Assembly (NCBI GenBank): GCA_011390365.1
Contig: JAABSM010000027.1
Location: 1 to 44,267 of the forward strand
Source of the DNA: Gammaproteobacteria bacterium
Lineage (GTDB): Bacteria > Pseudomonadota > Gammaproteobacteria > Chromatiales > Chromatiaceae
Length of the DNA stretch: 44,267 nucleotides
Direction of reading: 5' to 3'
Shown here: positions 16,130 through 25,400 of the stretch, one piece after another
Layout of the letters: each line of letters begins with the position of its first letter
Numbering within the stretch: position 1 is the stretch's first letter
The notes under the pieces: model-generated
Told to the model about the DNA's origin: nothing
The model's input: the letters and a program-made list of their open reading frames with translations, nothing else
Database searches by the model: none
Translations under genes and position numbers: made by a program

Positions 16130-18405
16130 GCGCCCTGGCGAGCAAGGCGCTGAGCCGGCGTTGGTGGTCTAAGCACTTCCTGATCGCGACTCTGTTGTCG
16201 GTTATTGGCCTCGGATTCGTCATCGTGGAGATCCGAGATCTGCTCGACCAGCGGCAACAGATGATCACCATCGCGCTGGTCGCCCCCATGAGCGGAAAGG
16301 ATGCCGAGGTCGGGCGCGAGATGGCGCGTTCGGTGCGCCTCTACCTGGATCAGCTTGAAGAGGATGCCCGGATCGAACTGCGGATCCTTGACGACAAGGG
16401 AGACCCGCGCCAAGCGGAACAGATCGCGCGACAGCTTGCCGGCGATGATGACGTCGCCCTGGTGCTGGGCCATTACGCCAAGGAAGCGGCGCTGGCCGCC
16501 GCGCCGATCTATCGGGAGAACGGCCTTCCCGCGATCACCGGAACCGTCACCGCGGATGCGCTGATTCTGGATAATTCATGGTATTTCAGTCTATTGCCGG
16601 TGGATAGCAGCCAGGGCGCCCAGATCGCGGCCTTTATCAACAAGGTGCTGGGGGTGCGCAAGGCGAGTATCGTTTATGACAGCGACGGCTACGGAAGCGC
16701 CTTGCTCAAGGGTTTTGAAGCCACCGCCGACGGCCTCGGCATGGAGCTGGTCTCGCGCATCGCATTTGACCGCCAATCCGGCGGCCTTGACGCCGAACTG
16801 GAGTCGGTAGCGGCGACGCTGCGCGCCATGGGAGACCCGGGCATGGTCTTTCTCGCCACCCACCCCGCGGAGGGGGTGAAGTTGATCACCTCGTTGTATG
16901 GCGAGGGACTCCAGTTCTTCGGCCCGGACTCCTTCAGCGAAGAGCGTTTTCTCGAACTGCTCAATACCTATCCCCAGGAAAAGGTGAAGCCAGGCTACTT
17001 CATCGACGGGGTTTTCTCCACCGTGCCCATGATCCCGGATATCGCGCAGCGCCAGGCCAAGGAGTTCCACTACCATTTCGAGCGCCGCTATCAACAGGCC
17101 CCGGGCTGGATCGGTGCGGCATATCGGGACGCCGCCATGCTCGGCGTGAGCGCGATCACGAAGGCGGCGAGCGAAGGGCGCAGCGGCACGCCCGCCTCGC
17201 TGCGTGCCGCGGTCAAGTTCCACCTGTCACAGACCAACATGCCGGAACGATCCATGTTCGGGGTAATGGGGAATATCCAGTTCGATGCCCACGGCGCCGC
17301 CGTCAAGCCCCTCCCCGTCGCCGTTTTCAAGGGTCACAACCGCGTCTCCTACCGTGAGCAACTGCAACTGGTGCGGGATATTCGGCGTATCGAAAACCCC
17401 CTGCGGGAGATCCTCGAGGGGCGATTGCTCTATCAGAACGACCGCTTCAATCACCGTACGAAGGTGGTCTATACCGGCGTCGACATCAACGAGATCACCA
17501 ATCTGGATGTTAGCGACTCCTCGTTTACCGCCGACTTCTACATCTGGTTTCGTACCGAACTCGAGCTGGATCCCAGGCAGATCGAGTTCCTCAATGCCGC
17601 GGAACCGGTGGAGTTGGGTGACCCGGTCGTGGAAGAGCTGAACGCGGACGGCTTGATCACCTATACCTTTCGAGTAAGGAGTCAATTTCGCGGCGACTTC
17701 GATTTTTACCGCTACCCCTTCGATAGCCAGGAACTGCCGATACGTTTCAAACACAGCACGCTGACGCGGCCTGAACTGATCTTCGTGCCGGACGTGATGG
17801 GCATGCGCATGGGCGAAGACAAGGGGGGCGCGCGGGAAGCGGGCTTTCAGGCGATCAGCGGCTGGAACTACTACAAGGCCCTCTTCTACCAGGATGAGAT
17901 CAGCAACAACTCGTCACTGGGCATAGAGAAATTCTTCGAGGACAGCTATGCCCTGGAGTTCTCCCGCTTCAATGCGACGGTCACCATCGCCCGGGACGCC
18001 ACCAGCTTTATCCTCAAGAACCTCTTCCCCATGTTCTTCGTTATCCTGCTCTCCTATGTCACCTTCTATATCAGTAACTACAACCCGCGCCTGAACATGG
18101 TCGCCTCGGCGCTGCTTACGGCGGCATTCTTCCACTTGAAGCTCTCCGCCGGCATCCCGGTTGGCTACCTGGTCGCCATCGAATATTTCTTCTTCGCGGT
18201 CTACATCCTGATCGGTATCGCCCTGCTGGCCTCGATCACCACCCACCGCCTCTTCGAGTATGCCAGTAGCAAGGGAGAGGCGGGCGCCCGCGCGGGTATT
18301 TGGGCGATCAAGATCGACCTGATCGGGCGCATTATCTACCCGATCCTGGTGGTAGTGATGATATACGCCGTGATCGCGAGGTTTACCGGGTTTGGCTGGG
18401 GGTGA
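16126..18405 (+). CDS. periplasmic-binding-protein / pentameric ligand-gated ion channel fusion receptor
   Basis: A 759-residue membrane protein in three parts. An N-terminal hydrophobic segment (HFLIATLLSVIGLGFVIVEI, about 17-36) acts as anchor or uncleaved signal. Residues about 47-405 form a type-I periplasmic-binding fold of the branched-chain amino-acid receptor class (ITIALVAPMSGKDAEVG, then VALVLGHYAKEAALAAAPIY). Residues about 430-620 match the extracellular beta-sandwich of Cys-loop-like channels, including the YPFDSQELPIRF turn (PFD-x-Q). Four transmembrane helices follow: M1 FILKNLFPMFFVILLSYVTF, M2 around NMVASALLTAAFFHLKLSAG, M3 VGYLVAIEYFFFAVYILIGI, M4 IGRIIYPILVVVMIYAVIAR. The disulfide of eukaryotic Cys-loops is absent, as in other bacterial members. 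The start overlaps the upstream stop (ATGA). The ligand and ion selectivity are unknown. Confidence 0.85.
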   Translation: MSALASKALSRRWWSKHFLIATLLSVIGLGFVIVEIRDLLDQRQQMITIALVAPMSGKDAEVGREMARSVRLYLDQLEEDARIELRILDDKGDPRQAEQIARQLAGDDDVALVLGHYAKEAALAAAPIYRENGLPAITGTVTADALILDNSWYFSLLPVDSSQGAQIAAFINKVLGVRKASIVYDSDGYGSALLKGFEATADGLGMELVSRIAFDRQSGGLDAELESVAATLRAMGDPGMVFLATHPAEGVKLITSLYGEGLQFFGPDSFSEERFLELLNTYPQEKVKPGYFIDGVFSTVPMIPDIAQRQAKEFHYHFERRYQQAPGWIGAAYRDAAMLGVSAITKAASEGRSGTPASLRAAVKFHLSQTNMPERSMFGVMGNIQFDAHGAAVKPLPVAVFKGHNRVSYREQLQLVRDIRRIENPLREILEGRLLYQNDRFNHRTKVVYTGVDINEITNLDVSDSSFTADFYIWFRTELELDPRQIEFLNAAEPVELGDPVVEELNADGLITYTFRVRSQFRGDFDFYRYPFDSQELPIRFKHSTLTRPELIFVPDVMGMRMGEDKGGAREAGFQAISGWNYYKALFYQDEISNNSSLGIEKFFEDSYALEFSRFNATVTIARDATSFILKNLFPMFFVILLSYVTFYISNYNPRLNMVASALLTAAFFHLKLSAGIPVGYLVAIEYFFFAVYILIGIALLASITTHRLFEYASSKGEAGARAGIWAIKIDLIGRIIYPILVVVMIYAVIARFTGFGWG

Positions 18406-18597
18406 GTGGCGGGTTTTTCAGCCTGGGGCGGAGGTTGAGGCTTTGAAAGAACACCGCCACTCCAGCCACGGCTTGCCCCTGCCCGCGCATCGGCTGGCAG
18501 TGCGCGGTATGCCGGCAATCTCCAGGATTCTCTACATTTTTCGGGGTGATAACCCCCCCTTCATGATCCTTAGATTCATGAGCCTTGGGCGGACCGA

Positions 18598-19539
18598 CTA
18601 TTCCTGCTCCCGATCAAACGCCGCCACCAGCGGCATGCCGACCTCGTCCATCAGTTGCGCCCGAATCGACCAGAGTTGCCTTGCATCCGGCTGGTCGCCG
18701 ATGCGCTGGTTCAGGTCGGTGATGGCGTCGTACCAGATGCCGGCCTTGGCGTAATCTTCGAACCTCTCCCGCGCCTCAAGGTTCGGTTCGTAGCGGATGG
18801 TGGCGCTGCCCATCAGGTCGGCGGAGCGCTCGACGGGGTCGAGGATGATGAACACAAACCATTCGTAATCCATGCCCGGCTCCAGGGCGAGTTCGAACTC
18901 GGCGAGGTCGATGGCATGGACACCGGCGAGAAACGCGCCGGTCTCTTCGGGAGGATAGAGGATAACCTCCAGGTCGGGATCGGCGGCCATGGGACGGTTG
19001 ATAGTGAAATTGATGGGGCCTTCCCAGGCGTGGGAGAGGTACCAGTGCAACACCGGCTGGGGATCGGCGCTAAGACCGGTCTGCTTGGGGGCCAGCGGCG
19101 CGAGGATGTCAGGCGGTATCATCTCTTCCGCGGCGACCCCTTCCGCCATCTCGCCGGGTCCGCGGGCCACCCCTCTGGCTACGCCGCGGGAAACGCCTCT
19201 CGCCACGCCCCGGGATACCCCTCTTGCCACGCCGCGGGCAACGCCCCGGGATACCCCTCTTGCCACACCGCGGGAGACGCCCCTGGATACTCCTCTGGAC
19301 ACTCCTCTGGACACTCCCCTGGCGACGCCGCGCGACACCCCGCGGGAGACACCCCGGTTGACGCCGCCAATCGCCTCTTCAAGATCGGTAACCAGACCGC
19401 CCTCGCGGCGGCGAATGGGGGCGTCGGCATCGGGGGGCGCGTAGAGTTGATTCCCGCTGTCGCCGGGTTCGGCGAGGGAGAGGTTGCCCGCGCAAAGCAG
19501 TAGCAGGGCGAGGGAAAGGGTGGTGAAAAACGTTTTCAT
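18598..19539 (-). CDS. secreted DUF928-family protein with an RGV(S/A) tetrapeptide repeat
   Basis: A 313-residue exported protein. It has a signal peptide ([20 protein letters not shown], cleavage near LSLA-EP), a spacer, sixteen consecutive R-G-V-(S/A) tetrapeptides at residues 62-125 closing with RGPG, then a domain at about 140-270 with the DUF928 pattern ([20 protein letters not shown] ... [19 protein letters not shown]). The DUF928 function is unknown; it is often found in secreted proteins of cyanobacteria and gammaproteobacteria. The ATG at 19539 has AGGAGAG upstream. It lies 54 bp downstream of another secreted unknown on the same strand, so they may be one operon. Confidence 0.8.
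   Translation of the reverse strand: MKTFFTTLSLALLLLCAGNLSLAEPGDSGNQLYAPPDADAPIRRREGGLVTDLEEAIGGVNRGVSRGVSRGVARGVSRGVSRGVSRGVSRGVARGVSRGVARGVARGVSRGVARGVSRGVARGVARGPGEMAEGVAAEEMIPPDILAPLAPKQTGLSADPQPVLHWYLSHAWEGPINFTINRPMAADPDLEVILYPPEETGAFLAGVHAIDLAEFELALEPGMDYEWFVFIILDPVERSADLMGSATIRYEPNLEARERFEDYAKAGIWYDAITDLNQRIGDQPDARQLWSIRAQLMDEVGMPLVAAFDREQE
19165..19356 (-). repeat. sixteen tandem 12-bp units encoding RGV(S/A)
   Basis: The 192-bp tract encodes sixteen RGVS or RGVA tetrapeptides. Synonymous codons vary freely between units: Arg appears as CGG, CGC, AGG and AGA, and Val as GTC, GTG, GTA and GTT. The amino-acid pattern is kept while the DNA has drifted, which argues for selection on the peptide rather than a fresh slippage expansion. 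A few adjacent units are still nearly identical (AGAGGAGTGTCC), so expansion has not fully stopped. Confidence 0.9.
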
Positions 19540-19593
19540 GTCGATCTCTCCTGATTCACGTCCAGTTGCTGACTGGAGCCTCCTTCATGATCG

Positions 19594-20601
19594 TTAGTTG
19601 AACAGCGCGCGTATTCCGTCAAAGATACTCGGTTGCTCGTGGCTGCGTTGCGCGGTGCGGGTTTCGGTGGGGGTCGCGAGGGGCGGCTCGAGGGCGCCCA
19701 ATCGTGTGGTGAGGTCTTCGAGCAGGTAGCGAGTGTCGGCGCGGGCGATGGTCAGGGAGTGGAGCTGGGGACAGGATTGCTCGATCACCGCCTCGATGCG
19801 TTGTTTCGGCTTGTAGCCGTCCACCGAGCGTTTGCCGACCTGGCTGTAGGTGAGTTGGCGTTCGTCGTCGCAGACCATCCGTTCCTTGCGACCGCCGCGG
19901 TCGGCGCAGCGGCAGGTGGCGGGGATGACCGCGGGGCATGCGCCTTCGCGTACGAGATAGGATTTTCGGTAGTAGTCGAACAGACGCTGGTGGGGCAGGG
20001 CGCAGGTCTTGCCCATGCGGTCCTCCAGAATCAGGTCGTGCTCGACACGCTCGGATCCCCCCTGGGCATAGCCGATATTGAGCAAGACGCCGCGGGGTTG
20101 GCGGATGTGAATGCCGCCGGCGTTATCAAATGCGATGGACTGCTGGTCGATGCTGAGGTCGGTGGTGCGCTGTTCGTCGATGCGCATCGGATTGTTGCGG
20201 AAATGGATGCGTTCGCCGCTGGACAGACGCACGTAGAACTCATCACGGGTTTCGTCGTACACCGCCTTGAGCGGCGCGACCCGGGGAAAGAGGTAATAGC
20301 GTTTGCTGCCGGAGGTGGCGAAGGTGGAGAGGGGGTTGTAGGGGTTGTCGAACTCCGAATAGACGTAGATCTGGCCATCCTCGCCAAAGGTGAAGTTGCG
20401 GAACTGCTCCGGCGTGGCGTCATGGGCGTGCAGAACCCGCAGGTGGCACTGGCCGGCGAAGAAGGCCTCCTCCAGCATCAGGTCGCCCCAGCGCATCAGC
20501 GGACGGGGCTCCTCGGGTTTCTCGGCGGTGCAGTAGAAGGTGCGAGCATGGCTGGCGCCGCTGGCGAGGATGAGAAGAATCAACAAGAGGAGCTGTTTCA
20601 T
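19594..20601 (-). CDS. secreted hypothetical protein
   Basis: A 335-residue protein with a clear signal peptide (MKQLLLLILLILASGASHA, cleavage before RTFYC). I do not recognise the domain. Cysteines at TFYCTAE, AGQCHLR, KTCALPH, GACPAVI, TCRCADRGG and MVCDDE suggest disulfides, consistent with a periplasmic or extracellular location. The middle part is beta-rich (residues about 60-200), with statements such as GQIYVYSEFDNPYNP. The C-terminal 50 residues are low-complexity and polar. It is the upstream partner of the DUF928/RGV gene, 54 bp away and on the same strand. The next gene, a response regulator, is divergent. Confidence 0.7.
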   Translation of the reverse strand: MKQLLLLILLILASGASHARTFYCTAEKPEEPRPLMRWGDLMLEEAFFAGQCHLRVLHAHDATPEQFRNFTFGEDGQIYVYSEFDNPYNPLSTFATSGSKRYYLFPRVAPLKAVYDETRDEFYVRLSSGERIHFRNNPMRIDEQRTTDLSIDQQSIAFDNAGGIHIRQPRGVLLNIGYAQGGSERVEHDLILEDRMGKTCALPHQRLFDYYRKSYLVREGACPAVIPATCRCADRGGRKERMVCDDERQLTYSQVGKRSVDGYKPKQRIEAVIEQSCPQLHSLTIARADTRYLLEDLTTRLGALEPPLATPTETRTAQRSHEQPSIFDGIRALFN

Positions 20602-20932
20602 GCGCGGTGGCCCGGGTCGCGTTCACTTAAACGCTAATTTTGAAGCAAAATCTCCGCCGACACAAGGGCATGGGCAGCGGTAGGTGAGATGTCAGTCGCT
20701 TTTTCCGGCCCAAGCCGTTGATGAATCGCAATGCGATATCACCGGTCCCCGCGCGGATCGGCGGTGGTTTTCGACATCCGCCGCCGCCGCGACATCCCAG
20801 GGCCGAGGAGGCGTTCGCAAGCTATTGATTATCCGCTGCGGCTTGTGTAATGATAATGCAATCGCCCAAGCCTACCGGGATGTGTTGTACTTGGCGCGTC
20901 ATAAGGAAGATCCGAATCAAGGGAGTGAACGC
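20602..20932. other. 331-bp divergent intergenic region
   Basis: This stretch separates the secreted hypothetical gene (minus) from the response regulator (plus) and should hold both promoters. I see an AT-rich patch near 20821-20860 (TTGATT at 20825, then TAATGATAAT at 20848-20857) that could be a plus-strand promoter, but the spacing and -10 match are poor. A longer in-frame extension of the response regulator runs through it, but it shows no domain-like sequence. Confidence 0.4.
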
Positions 20933-21919
20933 ATGATGGGAAGTCCTATTTCCATTCTGGTGGTGGATGACGCCAGGGTCAGCAATGTCATGATCGACCG
21001 CATCCTCAAGCGGGCCGGTTACACCAACATTCGACACGCGGGCAGCGCCCGTCAGGCGCTCAAGAGTCTCGAAAAGCGCAAGGCCGAGATCCTGTTGGCG
21101 GACTGGATGATGCCGGAGATGGACGGGCTGGAGCTGACCCGCCGGGTTCGTCTGATCGATGCCGAGAACAGACAGTATACCTACGTGATGCTGATCACCG
21201 GCCATGACGGCGTCGATCATCTACGCGAGGCCTTCAAACGCGGGGTGGATGATTTCGTCAGCAAGAGCGAAATCGGCAAGACCCTGATCCCCCGCTTTCT
21301 CGCCGCCGAACGCATCGTCGCCCAGCATAGCCGTACCCTCCACGAGAACAAGCTGTTGATGGAGGCCAACACCCGCATGCGCAAGACCGCCCTCGCCGAC
21401 GGCCTCACCGGCGTGGGGAATCGCCGCTACGCCCTGCGCTCCCTGCAAGGGGTGCTGGCCCACGTTCAGGGCCGGGGCGGCTGCGCCTGCGCCATGGTGG
21501 TGAGCCTGCGCAACCTCAAGCAGTTGGAGTCGCGTCACCAACGAGGGATGGTAGAGCAGATCCTGGTACGAGTGGCGCGACGCCTGCGCCAGTTGACCCG
21601 CCCCATGGATTATGTGGCGCGGATCGGCGAAGACCGTTTCGCCGTCGTCTGCCTGCTGGCCGATCTGGACGATTGCAGCGCCACCACCTTCAAACGGATC
21701 TTCAACGGCATCAACCTCAAACCCTTCAAGACCAACGCAGGGTTTCTGCAAGTGGAGGCGGCGATCAGCATCTGCGGCGCCGACAACCGCACCGGCCTGC
21801 CCGAGCCCAAGCCCATGCTCGACTACTGCGAATCCTTCGTCGAACAGGCGTCAGGCATGAAAAGGCCTCTCATCAACCACTGGAAGCCCTTGCCCGAATC
21901 GATCAAGGCGGCGGGATAA
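20933..21919 (+). CDS. response regulator with degenerate GGDEF domain
   Basis: A 328-residue cytosolic signalling protein. The receiver domain occupies residues 1-125, with acidic pocket Asp12/Asp13, phospho-acceptor Asp57 in LLADWMMPEMDG, and the conserved Lys in DDFVSKSE. A helical linker is followed by a GGDEF-fold domain at about 150-320, beginning DGLTGVGNRRYAL. The active-site loop reads ARIGEDRFAVV where active cyclases have GG(D/E)EF, so diguanylate cyclase activity is probably lost and no RxxD product site is visible. It may act by binding a partner or nucleotide. The start at ATG 20933 is set by GGGAGTG upstream. No histidine kinase is adjacent. Confidence 0.85.
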   Translation: MMGSPISILVVDDARVSNVMIDRILKRAGYTNIRHAGSARQALKSLEKRKAEILLADWMMPEMDGLELTRRVRLIDAENRQYTYVMLITGHDGVDHLREAFKRGVDDFVSKSEIGKTLIPRFLAAERIVAQHSRTLHENKLLMEANTRMRKTALADGLTGVGNRRYALRSLQGVLAHVQGRGGCACAMVVSLRNLKQLESRHQRGMVEQILVRVARRLRQLTRPMDYVARIGEDRFAVVCLLADLDDCSATTFKRIFNGINLKPFKTNAGFLQVEAAISICGADNRTGLPEPKPMLDYCESFVEQASGMKRPLINHWKPLPESIKAAG

Positions 21920-22034
21920 GGCGATCGCCGTCAATTTTCGCCTACCCGCCTGCTTGTCTTCCACCCCGTCTGCTGTCCTGTAAAAATTTTTGGGCAATCG
22001 CATGATGTTGTTGCCGGTTGGGGCTACCGCTCTC

Positions 22035-22070
22035 GATACGCCCTACTCCGGAGCAGGCCAGAGATCGTCG
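22035..22070 (-). repeat. REP-like dispersed hairpin repeat, copy 2
   Basis: This segment matches 34018-34053 at 33 of 36 positions and, inverted, the copy at 1214-1265. The hairpin here is CTCTGG-CCTGCT-CCGGAG: one arm has changed C to T, which keeps a G-T pair, so the fold is conserved. It lies 115 bp downstream of the response regulator. Confidence 0.55.
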
Positions 22071-22140
22071 TTCCCGGAAAATGCCACGATGGCTTACCGC
22101 GGCTCGTTCCCGAGGTCCCCTTGGCAGGAACGCACGTCTT

Positions 22141-22156
22141 GCAAGCCATGGCTTGC
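22141..22156. other. 16-bp perfect palindrome in an otherwise empty gap
   Basis: GCAAGCCATGGCTTGC is self-complementary. The surrounding gap (21920-22449) contains only the REP-like copy at 22035, this palindrome and the oxidoreductase scar at 22182-22319. I see no intact gene or convincing promoter in it. The function of the palindrome is unknown. Confidence 0.4.
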
Positions 22157-22181
22157 CGGTCCGTCGGGAGGCTTGAGCTGT

Positions 22182-22319
22182 GTTGGCGTTGGCGACCAGC
22201 AATCTGGGACCAAGCAGTTGGGTCAGCCGCCGCAAGTAGGGCGTCTCGCCGCAGCCGTTGCAGTCCTCGCTGTAGATCTTTAGCGTGTAGCGGGTCTCTG
22301 GAAAGCCGTGCGCCGACAC
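22182..22319 (-). pseudogene. internally deleted remnant of pyruvate:ferredoxin oxidoreductase (NifJ-like)
   Basis: On the minus strand the frame reads RYTLKIYSEDCNGCG and then, without a break, ETPYLRRLTQLLGPRLLVANA. The first part resembles the ferredoxin-domain motif of pyruvate:ferredoxin oxidoreductases (EDCTGCG). The second matches the TPP-domain motif that normally follows a separate CAGCG (CAGCGETPY...LLTQLFGDR...ANATGC). In an intact protein these lie well apart, so the two CxGCG sites appear to have recombined and removed the sequence between them. The frame decays right after VANA. The family call rests on short motifs only. Confidence 0.5.
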
Positions 22320-22449
22320 CGGGGCGGAGGGGGAGTGTTCAGGGGCCTGGTTCAGCAGACCCTTGTTGTAGAAGCGCTTCCCTTGCCTTTCATCAAAGAA
22401 CCCTTGATACTAACCGCCACTTTCAGCGGTAGCGGCGGCGGGCAGCAAA

Positions 22450-25400
22450 ATGAGTCTGATTCACAAAATCCGATTTTCCGTTTTTCTGGTCTTCTGGTAT
22501 TTCGCCACTAGCGCCATGGCGGATTGCATCGGCGAATCGCCAGTGATTACTGGCAAGGACTACCTATCGGATTCAGATGTCCGTTGCGTCGGCGCCGCTT
22601 CCGTTACCATGGGCGATAGCCGGATTCGGTCGGGCGCAAGCGTCGTGGTCTACGCGCCCAGGGTCAGGCTGGAATCTCCCGTAACCATTGAAAGCGGCGC
22701 CAACGTGCGTCTCTCCGCAATCAGCCCGCAAAAACATTCCCCGCGGGTAGTCAACGAAGGGGCATCCCAGTCCATCACCCTGCCATCCGGGTCCGGCACC
22801 TACACGCTTGGAACCCCGGCCAATGGCAGCCTCTCCGGAACCGCGCCGAATCTTAGCTACACTCCGGAAATCGGTTTCATCGGTCAGGACCAATTCACCT
22901 ACGTGCTGGATGATGGCGTCAATCCGCCGACGGTTGGCGTGATTAACCTCGATATCCAGCAGTACCTCGCCAGTCCGGACATGGTGCAACTGGTCTCCGC
23001 TTCCTCTTCAGTGACGGACCGGATCACCGTCAACTGGTTGCCGACCCAGGATGACGCCACGCCCCACGAGCAGTTGATCTACAAGGTACACATCTCCACC
23101 GAAGAGGGCTTTCAACCCGCCGAAACCAATGTCGCGGCCCAGACCACCGGGGGTATCAGCGCCCTGTTGACCGGTTTGCAGGCCGATACCCGCTACCACT
23201 TGATGGTATCGGCCACCGATGGCGATGGCAATCAGGCCTGGTCCAACCCCCTCAGCGCTCGGACCATCGCCGCCCCCGCCAGCCGCACGACGCAAGCCGT
23301 CGTTGAACAACAGGAGTCCAACGCGCCCATCGTCACCGAGGGCAGTGTAATCTACACCAGCACCGGCACGGTTCCCGCGGTCGGGGATGTCATTACCTCC
23401 GAAGAGAACGGCGGTTATCTGCGGCGGGTAACCGCCGTCAATGAATCAAGCGGCACGGTTACCGTGACGACGGAACCGGCGACCCTGGGGGAGGTCTTCA
23501 ATGACCTCGACCTCTCCACCAACGTCACCCTTGCCCCGCTGCCCGCAACCGCCAGCCGCATGCAAAACCGCAGCTACCGATCCGCCAGTGGCGAGATCTT
23601 CACCGCCCGCGAGCTGGAGTGGTCCAAGACCGGTTTCACCCTCATTGATGCCAACCCCCATACCCTGCGTCGTCGCTCCCTGACCAGCGACCTCTCCGCG
23701 CAAACCCTGCAGCGCGCCCAGATCGACATCGACGGCCAGTACCAGACCATCACCGGCGAGTATCTGCGGGTTCGCGCCCCCGCCTATGTCGCCGCCGAAC
23801 CAGGCAAGCGACGCAGATTCGATGTCAATGTGGAAGAGGCCTGGGATCGCCAGAACTATTTCGGCAGCTACACCCACATGCAGCTGTGCAAGATCGAATT
23901 TCACGACTTCAGCCACCCCGATTCGGGCCTGGAATCCAGTGCCAGCAACCCAGCCGTAGCAGACTACATCCAGGGTTCAGGCAACGAGGGCTATACCGGC
24001 TATGCCAGTATCGGTTGGCAACCCGGCACGGCGCAAGTGGACCCCAAGGGTCGCCCTTACGAACTGGTGCTGCGTGCCTACATCGACGAAGAGGACGAAA
24101 ACTGCAATGGCGACGATGCCTTTGGGACCTGGGAAGAGGTGCTCGATATCGAAATCCCCATCTATGTCACCAAGGGTTCCGCGGCCGCCAAGGAGGAGAA
24201 CCAGCTGACCTTCGAAGGCACCGCCGATTTCTCCATCACCAACGAGGCCGATTTCTCCATCACCCCGGAGATCCAGGTCGGGGCCACCATCCGCTCCGGC
24301 GATCTCAAGAACGCGGAGGTCAAGGTGCTCGCCCCCATGGACTTCAGCAACGTCCTCACCGTCTCCGCCTCCGGTTCCGCGTCGGTCAACGCCGAAGCCT
24401 ACCTGCTCAACCCACGCACCTTTATCAAGGTCTTCGTCGCGGGCGGTGTGCCGGTGGTGATTACTGGGGAGTTCTCCATCAAGGCGACCATGGAGGGCAA
24501 TGTCAGCGGCGCCATGCAGTTGCAGAAGACCATCGAGGTCAATATCCCCGCTGAATTCGGCCTGACCTATGATGATAGCCGCACGGAAAAATGGCAGGTG
24601 GTGCGCAAATTCGAGCCGGAATACCGCTTTCGCATTCAGGGTGATGCCGAGGCCACCGCCGACCTGACCCTGAAACTGGTCCCTGACCTGCGCATCAGCT
24701 TCTACGACGCCGCTTCGGCACGCATGCTGGCGGAGCCCTACCTCTATGCCGAGGCGGGGATTGAGGGCCATTTTGTGTATGAGCAAAACAGCGGTGGCCA
24801 GATGACCGATCTGGACTACTGGTTCAACACCCTGGAGGCGGGCATGGGCGTCGACCTGCGCCTCTACGCCGGGCTCGATATCTTCGGCTACAACATCGTC
24901 GGCTATCCCCGCGCCGCCGACGGGGTGGACGACATCGATAACTTCGCCCTGTTTCATCCATTACCCAGAACCCCCATCATCGGTCTGCCCAGCATCCACG
25001 CCACCCAGCATAGCGAACGCCACCCCAGCGACTCCCGCGCCATCCTCATCAGCGGCGGCAGCGAGGATCTGCCCAATCCCTTCGGCGAGGGCAGTCTCAA
25101 CCCCTTCAAGCACTGGAGCGGGGCCAAGGTGCTCAGCTTTCAGACCGACCACAGCCTCATCCCCAGCGCCGATCCGCTGGATGGCGAATACTGGTTCAGT
25201 TACGACCAGCCGGGGGACTACACGGTGCGTCTGGGCGGCTACAGCAAGCTCGGCTGGTTCGTGCGCCAGATCGCCGAGACCGAGATCACCATCACCGATA
25301 GCGATAACGACGGCATGGCGGACCAGTGGGAAGAGCGCTACGGCATCAGCGATCCCAATGGCGATCCGGATGGCGATGGCCTGAGCAATCTGGAGGAGTA

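Noticed and set aside
19165-19356. RGV(S/A) tract as a collagen-like repeat or a CRISPR array
   Set aside because: Glycine recurs every fourth, not every third, residue, so it is not collagen. The DNA units are contiguous and coding, without spacers, so it is not CRISPR.
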